From Sphingomonas dokdonensis (GTDB lineage: Bacteria; Pseudomonadota; Alphaproteobacteria; Sphingomonadales; Sphingomonadaceae): DNA of 64,000 bases. Below, piece after piece: positions 36,475-45,944 of the stretch. Positions within the stretch are counted from its first letter, which is position 1. Every line of letters starts with the position of its first letter. The translations under genes were made by a program, and so were the position numbers. The notes below the pieces were generated by a model. That model worked only from the letters and a program-made list of their open reading frames with translations. It searched no databases and was not told the DNA's origin. The DNA lies in NCBI RefSeq assembly GCF_002197685.1, contig NZ_NBBI01000003.1:248001-312000 (forward strand), written 5' to 3'.

Positions 36475-37059
36475 ATGGAGAGCGCAGAGCCACAGAGCCG
36501 CAAGCGCCGTGCACCGAGACGCGATGCGCAGGCACGCCGCGCCGCGCTGATCGCCGCGGCGGTGCATTGCTTCACGCAAGAGGGCTATCGTGTGCCGCTG
36601 GACACGATTGCCGAGCGTGCCGGCGTTGGCCGCGGCACCTTGTATCGTAACTTCAAGGATCGCGAAGCGCTGGTGCTCGCCATCCTTGAACAGGAAACCG
36701 ATCAGCTGGAACGCGGCATCGATCCCGCGCGGCCGTTGATCGACATCCTGCTCGATTTCGTGCGCGACGGCGCAGTCGCCTCGTCGCTGTTCGCCCGGAT
36801 CGCCGCCGACCTGCAGCTGGACGAGACGAACCGAGCCGCGTGGCAAGCGCTGGGCGAGCGCTTCGCCCGCATCCTTGAACCCGCGGTGGTCGCGGCCCGG
36901 CAGCGTGGCGAGATCGGGCCTGCCATCACCGCGCGTGACGTGGTCCTGGCCGCGCGCATGGCCAGCATCGTCATGCTCCCCTTCCTCAGTGAGGAAGAAG
37001 TGACGGATCAGCTCAACGAGGCGCTTCGCCTGGTGTTCGGCGGGCTGCGTCCGCGCTGA
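36475..37059 (+). CDS. TetR/AcrR family transcriptional regulator
   Basis: 194 aa from ATG 36475. The N-terminal helix-turn-helix spans ALIAAAVHCFTQEGYRVPLD and TIAERAGVGRGTLYRNFKDR. A C-terminal ligand and dimer domain of about 130 residues follows. Divergent from the MHS transporter and convergent with nodT, whose 3' end it overlaps by 47 bases. Control of the divergent transporter is the simplest reading; control of the nearby efflux operon is also possible. ATG 36466 is an alternative start. Confidence 0.88.
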   Translation: MESAEPQSRKRRAPRRDAQARRAALIAAAVHCFTQEGYRVPLDTIAERAGVGRGTLYRNFKDREALVLAILEQETDQLERGIDPARPLIDILLDFVRDGAVASSLFARIAADLQLDETNRAAWQALGERFARILEPAVVAARQRGEIGPAITARDVVLAARMASIVMLPFLSEEEVTDQLNEALRLVFGGLRPR

Positions 37060-38536
37060 GCGGCGCGGCCTGCCACCCCAGCCCCAGCGCCTTGTTCACC
37101 GCGATAAAGCTTTGCGTCAGCTGTGCCTTGGCCTGCGCGACTGCCAATTCCGCGCCGATCCGCTGTCGCTCCACGTCCAGCTGGTCGATCAGCGTCGTCG
37201 TGCCCGCCGCCACGCGCTGCTGATTGAGCGCCGCCGCCCGCTTTGCCGTGCCCGCAGCGCGCGCGAGCACGCCAAGCTGCGCCCGCGTGCTGCCAAAGCG
37301 TGATAGCGCCGTCTCCGTCTCCTGCAACGCCTGCAACACCGCCTGGCGGTACGCGGCATCCGCCGCATCGCGCTGCGCCTCCGCCGCCCGCGTCGCCGCA
37401 CGCGCCCGACCGAAATCGAGCAGCGACCAATTCAGCGACGGCGCCACCAGCGTCGTCAGATTGCCGAGATCGAAGATGTCGCCCGCCGTCGTCCCGCCCA
37501 GCCCGAGCAACCCCATGAAGCTCAGCCCTGGCAGCTCCTTTGCCTTCTTCACGCCGACACCCGCCGTCGCCGCCGCGAGCTGCCGCTCCGCCGCGCGTAT
37601 GTCCGGCCGCTGGGCGATCAGCGCGGCGGGATCGCCGATCGGCACGCGCGCGGGCGGCAGCGGCACCGGCACCGGCCGCGACAGGTCCGCATCGAGCGCC
37701 CCAGGCGCCCGCCCGGTCAGCACCGCCAGCAGGTTCAGTTGCTCGTCGCGCTGCGCGTTCAGCGGCACGCCTTCGGCCGTGGTGTTCTCCAGCTGGTTCT
37801 GCAATCGTTCCAGCTGTAACTGCGAGGCGGTGCCCCGCGCGACGCGCTGGCGCATCAGCGCAAGCTGCTGCTGTTGCAGGCTGACCGACGCGGCGTTCAG
37901 CCGCAGCCGCTCCTGAACGTCGCGCAGCGCAACATAGGCCTGTGCCACCTGCGCGGAGAGCGAGACCTGCGCGTCGGCAAGGTCCGCCACCCGCGCCGCC
38001 GCGGTGGCGCGCGCCTGCTCCACCCCGCGCCGCACGCCGCCGAACAGATCGAGTTCCCATGATATGTTGAGGCCGGCATTGTAGAATTCGAGCGCCGTGC
38101 CCCCACCGCCGCTTTGCCCGGCACCCGCCTGACCAGCGCCGCCCCCCTGTGTGGCGCCGCTCTGCCCCTGCGCATTGCCCAGTGCGACCCCGGGCAGGTC
38201 GGCATAGATCACGGTGCCCATCGCGCTCGCGCTCGGCAGCTGCGCGCTGCGTTGCTGGCGCAGCTGCGCCTCCGCCTCGCGGATCCGCGCCGCTGCCTGA
38301 TCCAGCGTCGGGCTATGCGCCAGCGCATCCGCCACCAGCGCATCGAGCCGCTTGTCGCCCAGCGCCTCCCACCACCGCGCGAGTCCCGGCGCTGCATCGG
38401 CAACGCCAGCGGGCGCGCGCACGAAGCTGCCGCGCTGAATCGCGTCGGCCGCGACCACCGGCGGCGCCTTATAGTCCGGCCCCACCGTGCACGCCCCGAT
38501 CAGCGTCACCGCCAGCAAAGCGACCGACCACCGCAT
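37013..38536 (-). CDS. Outer-membrane efflux lipoprotein, NodT family
   Basis: TolC-like channel that takes drugs out through the outer membrane. 507 aa. Signal peptide with lipobox IGAC (MRWSVALLAVTLIGACTVGPDYKAPP). Two repeated halves of the outer-membrane efflux domain are visible (LDQAAARIREAEAQLRQQRS, then RPDIRAAERQLAAATAGVGV). A Gln/Gly-rich stretch (about 125-147) falls in the first half. ATG 38536 overlaps the emrB stop (TGATG), so it is coupled to emrB. It completes a tripartite pump with the two upstream genes. Confidence 0.93.
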   Translation of the reverse strand: MRWSVALLAVTLIGACTVGPDYKAPPVVAADAIQRGSFVRAPAGVADAAPGLARWWEALGDKRLDALVADALAHSPTLDQAAARIREAEAQLRQQRSAQLPSASAMGTVIYADLPGVALGNAQGQSGATQGGGAGQAGAGQSGGGGTALEFYNAGLNISWELDLFGGVRRGVEQARATAAARVADLADAQVSLSAQVAQAYVALRDVQERLRLNAASVSLQQQQLALMRQRVARGTASQLQLERLQNQLENTTAEGVPLNAQRDEQLNLLAVLTGRAPGALDADLSRPVPVPLPPARVPIGDPAALIAQRPDIRAAERQLAAATAGVGVKKAKELPGLSFMGLLGLGGTTAGDIFDLGNLTTLVAPSLNWSLLDFGRARAATRAAEAQRDAADAAYRQAVLQALQETETALSRFGSTRAQLGVLARAAGTAKRAAALNQQRVAAGTTTLIDQLDVERQRIGAELAVAQAKAQLTQSFIAVNKALGLGWQAAPLSADAARRTPGEAPR

Positions 38537-40074
38537 CAATGCACCATCGCCGGGCCGGTGTTGGTCGGCAGCGGCCGCAGGAAGAGGACGAGCGGCAACA
38601 CCACCAGCGTGCCCACCCCCATGATCCAGAAAATATCGTTATACGTCATCACCAGCGCCTCCGCCTGGATCTGCTGCGACAGCAGCCGCAATCCCGCCTG
38701 CTGATCGCCCACCACCTGCGCCAGCGATCCGACGTAATCCTGCACCGACTGGCTGTTGGCGCTCATCGTCTCCTCCAGCCGCCGGCTGTGAAAATACAGC
38801 CGCTTGTCCTGCAGGATCGAGATGCCCGCCAGCGCGAAGCTGCCGCCCAGATTGCGCACCGCGTTGAACAGGCCGGACGCGTCACCGGCGTCCTCGGGCG
38901 GCACCGAACGCACGACCGCCTGGCTCAGGAACAACATGCCCAGGATCTGCCCCACCCCACGCATCAGCTGCGACACGGTGAAGTCGCCGCCCGCCGATTG
39001 TGCCGTAAGGCTTGAATCGAGCAGGGACGAGCTTCCCATGATCAGCAGCCCCGCCCCCACCGCCAGGCGAATGTCGACACGGCGCAGCAGCACGGGGACG
39101 ATCGCCATCAGGAACAGGCTGGGCAGGCCAGACAGCAGCACCACCTTGCCCGCCTGCAACGCATTGTAATCCGCCAGCGCGGCGAGAAACTGGGGAATGG
39201 CGTAGCTGGTGCCATACAGCACCATGCCCAGCACCATCGCCATCAGCGCGACCGATCCGAACTGTCGATCGATCAGCAGCTTCAATTTGATAATCGGCCG
39301 CCGTGCGGTCACCTGCCCCCAGAACAGGAGCGCAAAGCCGACCAGGCTGATGACGAACATCCAGCGGATCAGGCTGGAGTCGAACCATTGCTCGCGCTGC
39401 CCGTCCTCCAGGAACACCGTCAGCCCGCCCAGCCCCAGCGCCAGCCCGACGATCCCCAGCCAGTCCGCCTCGCGGACCAGGTGCAGTTGCGACTGCTCGT
39501 GCCGCAGCCCGAGCAGCAGCAGCGTGACCAGCACGGCGCAGATCGGCACGTTGATGAAGAACGCATAATGCCAGCTGATGTTCTCGGTCAGCCACCCGCC
39601 GATCAGCGGCCCCAGTACCGGCCCGAGGATCGCCGTCACGCCGAACGCGGCAATGCCGACGGGCTGCTGCGCGGGCGGCAGGCGCTGCGCGATGATCGTC
39701 TGCGCGGTCGGGATCATCGCGCCGCCGGTGAAACCCTGCCCGATGCGCCCGACGATCATCATCGACAGGTTGGTGGAGAGACCGCAGATCACCGAAAAGC
39801 CGGTGAACAGCGCGGCGGCGAGCAGCAGAAAGGTGCGCAGCCCCAGCATCCGCTCCAGCCAGGCGGCCATCGGAATGATCACGATCTCCGCGACCAGATA
39901 AGCGGTCGCGATCCACGTGCCTTCCGTGCCGCTGGCGCCGATCTCGCCCTGGATCGTCGGCAGCGCCGAATTGACGATGGAGATGTCCAGCGTCGCCATG
40001 AAGGCGCCAAGCGTTCCCGCCGCCACCGCCAGCCACGCGCCGACATCCGCCCGCGCTGCGCCTCCACGAGGCAT
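38536..40074 (-). CDS. emrB: DHA2 family multidrug efflux permease (EmrB type)
   Basis: Proton-driven MFS drug exporter with 14 predicted helices, 512 aa. Seen: GTLGAFMATLDISIVNSALP, the classic DHA2 helix 1 signature; GTWIATAYLVAEIVIIPMAA; GRIGQGFTGGAMIP; and motif C in GVTAILGPVLGPLIGGWL. Periplasmic loop RRLEETMSANSQSVQDYV precedes the last helix. ATG 40074 is chosen. GTG 40095, right after the emrA stop, would add 7 residues and is possible. Middle gene of emrA-emrB-nodT. Confidence 0.93.
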   Translation of the reverse strand: MPRGGAARADVGAWLAVAAGTLGAFMATLDISIVNSALPTIQGEIGASGTEGTWIATAYLVAEIVIIPMAAWLERMLGLRTFLLLAAALFTGFSVICGLSTNLSMMIVGRIGQGFTGGAMIPTAQTIIAQRLPPAQQPVGIAAFGVTAILGPVLGPLIGGWLTENISWHYAFFINVPICAVLVTLLLLGLRHEQSQLHLVREADWLGIVGLALGLGGLTVFLEDGQREQWFDSSLIRWMFVISLVGFALLFWGQVTARRPIIKLKLLIDRQFGSVALMAMVLGMVLYGTSYAIPQFLAALADYNALQAGKVVLLSGLPSLFLMAIVPVLLRRVDIRLAVGAGLLIMGSSSLLDSSLTAQSAGGDFTVSQLMRGVGQILGMLFLSQAVVRSVPPEDAGDASGLFNAVRNLGGSFALAGISILQDKRLYFHSRRLEETMSANSQSVQDYVGSLAQVVGDQQAGLRLLSQQIQAEALVMTYNDIFWIMGVGTLVVLPLVLFLRPLPTNTGPAMVH

Positions 40075-40096
40075 CGACGGCGCCGCGCTTGCCACC

Positions 40097-41269
40097 TTAT
40101 CGCGCCCGCTGACTTTCTCGGACGGCCTCCTGCTGCGCCCGGATGCGCGCCAGATCGTCACGCGCCGACTTGGTGTTCACCGTCACCGTCACCGACATGC
40201 CCGGCACCAGCAGCCGCCGTGCCGCGGGCGTCGCCTGGATGGAGATGCGCACCGGCACACGCTGCGTGATCTTGGTGAAATTGCCCGTCGCATTCTGCGG
40301 CGGGAGGATCGAGAATTGCGCGCCCGTCCCCGGCGCCTGACTTTCCACCCGCCCGGCAAGCTCCACACCGTCCAGCGCGTCGACCTTGATCGTAGCGGGT
40401 TGCCCCGGCCGCATCAGCGCGAGCTGCGTTTCCTTGAAATTGGCGCGGACGTACAATTTGTCGAGCGGCACGATCGACATCAGCCGCGTGCCCGCCTGCA
40501 CGAACTGCCCCACCGTCACCGTCTTGTTGCCGATCCGTCCCGCACTGGCGGCGCGCAGCAGCGTCGCACCGACATCGACGTTGGCAGCGGCAAGCTGCGC
40601 CCGCGCGGCCTCGCCCTGCGCGCGCCCCTGCCCTACCTGCTCCTGCAAGGTCGCGACGCGGCGCTGCTGCATCGCCAGTGCGGCTTCCTGCGCGCGGACA
40701 TTGTCGGCCGATTGCTCGGCGGTCGCTTCCAGCTGGGCAAGCTGCTGGCGGCTCTCTGCGCCACTCGCCGCCAGCGGGCGATAGCGCGCGACCTCGCCGG
40801 CATCGAAGGCCGCCTTGGCGCGCGCCGCCGCCAATTGCGCGCGCGCCTGCGCCACCACGGCATATTGTTCGCGCACCTGCGCCCGCGCCGCATCGGCCTG
40901 TGCCGCCGCCACCGCGATCTGCGCCTCGGCCTGCGCCGCCTGCGCGCGGGCGGTGCGGGGATCGATGCGCACCAGCGGCTGGCCGGCGCGCACGTCCTCG
41001 TTCTCCGCCACGAACACCTCGCCGACATAGCCGCCGATTCGCGGCGCCACCGTCACCATGTCCGCCGCGATCTGCGCGTCGTTGGTGTCCTGCAGATATT
41101 TGCCGATGCTTTGATACCGCAGAAACCACCAGCCGCCCGCGATCAGCGCGACAAGCGCAACGATCCCGAGGATCAGCTTGGCCTTGCGGCTGATCGGCTT
41201 GCGCGCCGAGGCTTCCTCCTCCGGCGTGTCGTGCGTCTGGTCTTCGGCACCTTCGGATGCGGTCATCAT
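40097..41269 (-). CDS. emrA: EmrA/HlyD family membrane fusion protein
   Basis: Periplasmic adaptor linking the inner-membrane pump to the outer-membrane channel. 390 aa. One membrane helix (about 30-50, LILGIVALVALIAGGWWFL). A biotinyl-lipoyl half follows (YVGEVFVAENEDVRAGQPLV), then a long Ala/Gln-rich coiled-coil hairpin (about 105-225), the second lipoyl half (GRIGNKTVTVGQFVQAGTRL) and a beta-barrel domain (YVRANFKETQLALMRPGQPA). First gene of the efflux operon. No regulator precedes it directly. Confidence 0.93.
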   Translation of the reverse strand: MMTASEGAEDQTHDTPEEEASARKPISRKAKLILGIVALVALIAGGWWFLRYQSIGKYLQDTNDAQIAADMVTVAPRIGGYVGEVFVAENEDVRAGQPLVRIDPRTARAQAAQAEAQIAVAAAQADAARAQVREQYAVVAQARAQLAAARAKAAFDAGEVARYRPLAASGAESRQQLAQLEATAEQSADNVRAQEAALAMQQRRVATLQEQVGQGRAQGEAARAQLAAANVDVGATLLRAASAGRIGNKTVTVGQFVQAGTRLMSIVPLDKLYVRANFKETQLALMRPGQPATIKVDALDGVELAGRVESQAPGTGAQFSILPPQNATGNFTKITQRVPVRISIQATPAARRLLVPGMSVTVTVNTKSARDDLARIRAQQEAVRESQRAR

Positions 41270-41363
41270 GAACTCGCGGCAGATGGTGCGCGGCAGGCAC
41301 CTGATACATAGCGCCTAAACGGACACGGTGTCCGTATCAAGCCGAGCGCTCCCGCAGCGTTGC

Positions 41364-41975
41364 TTACATCCGCGGCCCGGCGACCGCCCGCACCGCGCGC
41401 TTGGGCTTCTCGTCGATCAGCTTGGCGATGGCGGGAGAGCGCGCATCCGCATTCGCATAGTCGCGCGCGGACATGCCGGCGATATTGTCGGTCTGGTCCG
41501 GGTTCGCGCCAGCCGCCAGCAGGCTGCGCACCAGCGCCAAATCGCGCTTCTGCACCGCCCGGATCAGCGGCGTCTCGCCGCCGCCATTGGCAAGGTTCGG
41601 ATTGGCCTTGGCTGTCGCCAGAATGTCGACCAGGTCGTTCTGCCCGTATTGCACGGCCAGCAGCAGCGGGGTGTCGCCGCGCCCGTCACGCATGTTCGGA
41701 TCGGCACCGCGCGCCAGCAGGAACCGCAGATAGGTCGCGTCCCCACGCTTCACCACGATGTGCAGCGCGCCTTCGCCCGTGGTGACATCGCGCGCGTTCA
41801 CGATGCGCTGCCCGGGCTGGTCGAGCATCTTCACCACTTCGTCGCCGCTCGACTTACGAACGGCTTCAAGAAACTTGTATCCCTGCGACTGCTGCTGCGC
41901 GGCGGCGGGCAGGGCGGCGAGGAGAAAAACAGGTACAAACAGGCGGCTGAGCGTCTTCACGGGCAAACGATCCAT
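41364..41975 (-). CDS. Exported ankyrin-repeat protein
   Basis: 203 aa. Signal peptide of about 26 residues ending AAA. Four ankyrin-type repeats follow, for example EGALHIVVKRGDATYLRFLL, GDTPLLLAVQYGQNDLVDIL and GETPLIRAVQKRDLALVRSL. Ankyrin repeats bind other proteins. Exported ankyrin proteins of this size are frequent in sphingomonads; the partner is unknown. The C-terminus is basic (EKPKRAVRAVAGPRM). Divergent from the SCO1 gene with a 46-base gap. Confidence 0.88.
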   Translation of the reverse strand: MDRLPVKTLSRLFVPVFLLAALPAAAQQQSQGYKFLEAVRKSSGDEVVKMLDQPGQRIVNARDVTTGEGALHIVVKRGDATYLRFLLARGADPNMRDGRGDTPLLLAVQYGQNDLVDILATAKANPNLANGGGETPLIRAVQKRDLALVRSLLAAGANPDQTDNIAGMSARDYANADARSPAIAKLIDEKPKRAVRAVAGPRM

Positions 41976-42021
41976 CTGATGGTTGCGGCGCCCGGCCTAA
42001 CAGATCAAGGCTGCCGGTGCC

Positions 42022-42606
42022 ATGAACGTCCGTCAATTTGCCTGGCTCGCGCCATTCGCCCTTCTTGCCTGCTCGCCCGACCAGCAGCCCCCGGCACAGC
42101 CGCCGCTGGAGGGCGCCCGCATCGGCGGCGCCTTCACGCTCACTGATCAGGACGGCAAGCGCGTCTCCGATACGGCGTTCGCCGGCAAATACCGCATCAT
42201 GTATTTCGGCTATACCTTCTGCCCGGACGTGTGCCCCGTCGACGTGCAGAATCTCGCCGCCGGGCTGAAGCTGCTGGAGAAAAGCGATCCGGCACTCGCG
42301 CAGCGCGTCGTGCCGATCTTCGTTACGATCGATCCCGAACGCGATACGCCTGCGGTGCTGAAGCAGTTCGTCGGCGCCTTTCATCCCCGCATGGTCGGCC
42401 TCACCGGCTCGCCGGAGGAAATCGCCAAGGTGGCCAAGGAGTTCGCGATCTTCTATCAGCGCGGCAAGGGCACGCCGGACGGCTATCTGATGGATCACAG
42501 CCGCCAGGCCTATCTGATGTCGCCGGAGGGCAAGCCGTTGGCGCTGCTGCCGCAGGACGGCACGCCACAGGCGGTTGCCAACGAGATCAAACGCTGGGTG
42601 AAATGA
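42022..42606 (+). CDS. SCO1/SenC copper chaperone lipoprotein
   Basis: 194 aa thioredoxin-fold protein that delivers copper to the CuA site of cytochrome c oxidase or acts as a thiol reductase. Lipobox LLAC gives lipidated Cys17. Copper ligands are all present: Cys67 and Cys71 in TFCPDVCP and His157 in LMDHSRQAYL. TIDPERDTP and GTPDGY are as in the family. Overlaps the YcgN gene by 4 bases (ATGA). No oxidase subunit is encoded nearby. Confidence 0.93.
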   Translation: MNVRQFAWLAPFALLACSPDQQPPAQPPLEGARIGGAFTLTDQDGKRVSDTAFAGKYRIMYFGYTFCPDVCPVDVQNLAAGLKLLEKSDPALAQRVVPIFVTIDPERDTPAVLKQFVGAFHPRMVGLTGSPEEIAKVAKEFAIFYQRGKGTPDGYLMDHSRQAYLMSPEGKPLALLPQDGTPQAVANEIKRWVK

Positions 42607-43034
42607 CGCGCTTCTGGGAAGACACGCCGCTCGACAAGCTGGACCGCGCGCAATGGGAGGCGCTGTGCGACGGCTGCGGCAAATGCTGCCTGCACAAACT
42701 GGAAGACGAGGAAACGAACGAGCTGTTCGCCACCAATGTCGCCTGCCGCCTGCTCGATCGGCGCAGCGGGCAATGCTCCAACTATCGCCACCGCCACGCC
42801 TATGTCTCCGAGTGCGTGCGCCTGTCGATGCGCAACGTCGACGCGATAGAGTGGCTGCCCAGCACCTGCGCCTATCGGCTGCGCCTCAACGGCGAACAAT
42901 TGCCCGACTGGCATTATCTCAACTCCGGCGATCGCGAGGCGGTGCACCGCGCGGGCGAGTCGGTGCGCGGCTGGACGATCAGCGAGGATGATGCCGGCGA
43001 ACTGGAATATCACATGACCGATCGCCGGCTATAA
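42603..43034 (+). CDS. YcgN family cysteine cluster protein (UPF0260)
   Basis: 143 aa. N-terminus MTRFWEDTPLDKLDRAQWEA and the Cys cluster CDGCGKCCLHKLED match the YcgN/UPF0260 group. More Cys follow (CRLLD, CSNY, CVRLS, CAYRL), at spacing that would suit a metal or Fe-S site. The function is not established. Start ATG 42603 overlaps the SCO1 stop, so the two are cotranslated. Confidence 0.93.
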   Translation: MTRFWEDTPLDKLDRAQWEALCDGCGKCCLHKLEDEETNELFATNVACRLLDRRSGQCSNYRHRHAYVSECVRLSMRNVDAIEWLPSTCAYRLRLNGEQLPDWHYLNSGDREAVHRAGESVRGWTISEDDAGELEYHMTDRRL

Positions 43035-43067
43035 CGGCCTCGCACGCCCGATCTCGCGCGCCGCCTC

Positions 43068-43757
43068 GTGACTGATGATATCGACATCTTTCGCCACCCC
43101 GCCGCGCGCCGAATCAAGCTGGCGTTCGATCCCGCGACCGGTCGTTTTCGCCTGACGGTTCCCAAACGCGCATCGCTGGCCAAGGCACGCGCCTGGGTGG
43201 CCGAAAACATCCAGTGGATGGCCGAACAGCGTGCGCAGCTACCCCAGGCGCGGCCATTCGTCCCCGGCGCAGAGCTGCCGTTCGGCGACGAGACGCTGGT
43301 GATCGACTGGCAGGAAGGCCCTTCGCGCCTCATTCGCCGCGTCGACAATCGCCTGGTCGCATCTGGCGCGGAGGTCACCCTCCCCCGCCGAGTCGAGGCG
43401 TGGCTGCGCCGCGAAGCACTGCGCCTGCTGGAGGAGGACACCGCCTTCTACGCCGCCCGCGCCGGGGTGAATATCACCCGCGTCGCCATCGGCGATCCGC
43501 GGGGCCGCTGGGGCAGTTGCAGCAGCAGCGGCACGATCCGCTACAGTTGGCGCCTCGTCATTGCGCCCACCGCGGTACGCCGCGCCACCGCCGCGCACGA
43601 AGTGGCACACCGCATCCACATGAACCATTCCGCCGCCTTCCACACCCTGGTGGAAACCCTCTACGGCAGCGACCCGACGCCGCACCGTCACTGGCTGCGC
43701 ACCAATGGCGCCGCGCTTCACTGGTACGGTCGATCGTCCGCCGGCGGTGGCGGCTGA
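43068..43757 (+). CDS. YgjP-like zinc metallopeptidase (DUF45/M48-related)
   Basis: 229 aa from GTG 43068. Typical order: FRLTVPKRASLAKARAWVAE, RWGSCSSSGTIRYSWRL, and the zinc motif HEVAHRIHMNHS, where the two His and Glu of HExxH are followed by further His. A nucleotide-linked or SprT-like role has been suggested for the family, but the substrate is unknown. The last 40 bases overlap the 3' end of the convergent PBP1A gene, and the C-terminus is Gly-rich there. Confidence 0.88.
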   Translation: MTDDIDIFRHPAARRIKLAFDPATGRFRLTVPKRASLAKARAWVAENIQWMAEQRAQLPQARPFVPGAELPFGDETLVIDWQEGPSRLIRRVDNRLVASGAEVTLPRRVEAWLRREALRLLEEDTAFYAARAGVNITRVAIGDPRGRWGSCSSSGTIRYSWRLVIAPTAVRRATAAHEVAHRIHMNHSAAFHTLVETLYGSDPTPHRHWLRTNGAALHWYGRSSAGGGG

Positions 43758-45886
43758 ATACGCCGATCCCGCCGCGGCTCACGTGACGGGTCACGCGGCT
43801 GCTCACGATAGGGATCGCGCCCGGTCACGCGATCGATCCAGTCCTGGTCCAACCGCTGCGGCGGCGGTGGAGCAGGCGCTGCAGGTGCCGGCTGCTCGTA
43901 AGAATAATCGTCCGATGCCGGCCGCTCGGCGCGCGGCGAGGGTCGCTCGATGCCCCGCCCGTAAGTGTCGTCATCCTGCACCGGAACACCATCAACCGCG
44001 ATCGGCACGCCGTTTTCGTCCACGAACACGCTGTTGTCCGGCTCACCGAAATAGCTCTCCTCATCAGGCTCGAGCTGCCATTCAGGAAGCGTCACCTCCG
44101 TGTCGAACTGCTCGACCGGCCGCGAGGCCACCGCCTTTGTCATGAACTGCGAGAAGGCACGCGCCGGCGCGGCGCCGCCCTGCAACCCGCCCACCGGCTT
44201 GGCATCGTCGCGGCCCATCCACACGCCTGTGGTCAGCCCCGAAGAGAAGCCGAGGAACCAGCCATCCTTTGACGAAGAGGTCGTGCCCGTCTTTCCCGCC
44301 ACCGGGCGGCCGATCTGCGCGGCGCGACCGGTGCCGGTGCTGACCGCCGTCTGCAACAGGTCGGTCATCTGCGCCGCGACATAGGGCGCCACCAGCACGC
44401 GGCTGCGATCCACCTCCTGCTGGTAGATCACCTCGTTGTTCGCGGTGACCTTGGTGATGCCATAGGGTGTTACCGCCACCCCCTTGTTCGCGACGCTGGC
44501 GAAGGCGCGCGTCATGTCGATCAGGCGCACGTCCGATGTGCCGAGCACCATCGAGGGCTGCGTATTGATCGGCGAGGTGATGCCAAACCGGCGTGCCATG
44601 TCCGCCACCGTGGTGAAGCCCACCTGCTGCCCAAGCCGCGCCGCCACCGTGTTGAGCGAATAGGCGAACGCCGTCCTGAGCGTCACCTGACCGGAATAGC
44701 GGCGCGAGCTGTTCCGCGGACTCCAGCCGTTGATCGTGATCGGCTCGTCGACAACGGTCGACTCCGGGGTCATCCCGGCCTCAAGCGCCGAAAGATACAC
44801 GAACAGCTTGAACGCCGAGCCCGGCTGGCGCTGCGCCTGCGTCGCCCGGTTGTAGATCGACGACACGTAATCCTTGCCGCCGACCATCGCGCGAACCGCG
44901 CCGTCGCGATCCAGCGACACCAACGCCCCCTGCGCACCGGCGGGCGCATTGGCGCGCACGGCGGCGTCGGCCGCGCGCTGCATGTTGAGATCGAGCGTGG
45001 TCCACACTTCCAGCGGCCGCTCGGTCTCGTCGATCAGCATTTCGAGCTGCGGCAGCGCCCAGTCGGTGAAATAGCGTACGCTGTTCTGCTTGGGCTCCGG
45101 TGCCAGCTTGACGGCATTCGGGTCCGCATCGGCGGCTTCGCTGGCGCTGATCACGCCATTGGCCGCCATCACGCGCAGCACCACCTGCGCGCGGTCAACC
45201 GCGGCTTGCGCGTCGGCGGTCGGCGAATAATTGGACGGCGCCTTCACCAGCCCGGCGATGATCGCCGCCTCACTGAGCGACAGGCGATTGGCGCCATGAC
45301 CGAAGAATTTGCGCGAAGCGGCGTCGATGCCATAGGCGCCGCCCCCGTAATACACCTTGTTCAGGTAGAGCTCGAGCACCTGCTCCTTGGAGAATTTGCG
45401 CTCCATCGCGAGCGCCAGGATCCATTCGCGGAACTTACGCCCGAACTTCTTCTGATTGTTGAGGAAAACGTTACGGGCGAGCTGCTGCGTGATCGTTGAT
45501 CCGCCCTGCACCCAGCGACCGCGATCGAGGCGTACCTTCAGCGAGCGCGCTACGCCGATCGGATCGACACCGATGTGGCTGTAGAACCTCTTATCCTCCA
45601 CCGCGATGGTCGCCTCGCGCATGATGCGTGGGATGCGATCGAAGGGCAGCCACTCGCCGTAGCTCGGGCCGATCGACACCAGCACCGTGCCGTCCACCGC
45701 ATGCACGCGGATCATCTGACCATTCGGAGAGGACTTCAGCTCCTCGAACGAGGGCAGCTGCGCGCGTGCGATGTAAACCGCGGTGAGCAATGCGCCAAAC
45801 GCCAGCACCGCGAGCGCGATCAGGACCTTGATCGTGATCGACAGGCGGCGACGCCAGAGCGAACGGGGAGCGGGGCGGCGGGCCAT
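43718..45886 (-). CDS. Class A penicillin-binding protein 1A
   Basis: Bifunctional peptidoglycan glycosyltransferase and transpeptidase. 722 aa. Membrane anchor at about 17-40. Glycosyltransferase motifs EDKRFYSHIGVD, GGSTITQQLARN and KVYYGGGAYGIDAA. Transpeptidase motifs: SxxK in QPGSAFKLF, SxN in YSLNTVAARL, and KTGTT. The C-terminal 90 residues are Pro/Arg/Asp rich and low complexity. Without the OB-domain insert of E. coli PBP1A it is nearer to the short alphaproteobacterial form. Follows msrB on the same strand with a 58-base gap. Confidence 0.94.
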   Translation of the reverse strand: MARRPAPRSLWRRRLSITIKVLIALAVLAFGALLTAVYIARAQLPSFEELKSSPNGQMIRVHAVDGTVLVSIGPSYGEWLPFDRIPRIMREATIAVEDKRFYSHIGVDPIGVARSLKVRLDRGRWVQGGSTITQQLARNVFLNNQKKFGRKFREWILALAMERKFSKEQVLELYLNKVYYGGGAYGIDAASRKFFGHGANRLSLSEAAIIAGLVKAPSNYSPTADAQAAVDRAQVVLRVMAANGVISASEAADADPNAVKLAPEPKQNSVRYFTDWALPQLEMLIDETERPLEVWTTLDLNMQRAADAAVRANAPAGAQGALVSLDRDGAVRAMVGGKDYVSSIYNRATQAQRQPGSAFKLFVYLSALEAGMTPESTVVDEPITINGWSPRNSSRRYSGQVTLRTAFAYSLNTVAARLGQQVGFTTVADMARRFGITSPINTQPSMVLGTSDVRLIDMTRAFASVANKGVAVTPYGITKVTANNEVIYQQEVDRSRVLVAPYVAAQMTDLLQTAVSTGTGRAAQIGRPVAGKTGTTSSSKDGWFLGFSSGLTTGVWMGRDDAKPVGGLQGGAAPARAFSQFMTKAVASRPVEQFDTEVTLPEWQLEPDEESYFGEPDNSVFVDENGVPIAVDGVPVQDDDTYGRGIERPSPRAERPASDDYSYEQPAPAAPAPPPPQRLDQDWIDRVTGRDPYREQPRDPSREPRRDRRIQPPPPADDRPYQ

Positions 45887-45944
45887 TGAAGCGCCTTGTG
45901 GGATAGAAGCTTAGGCTGCGCTTAACAAGATGACCCGGACCCGC

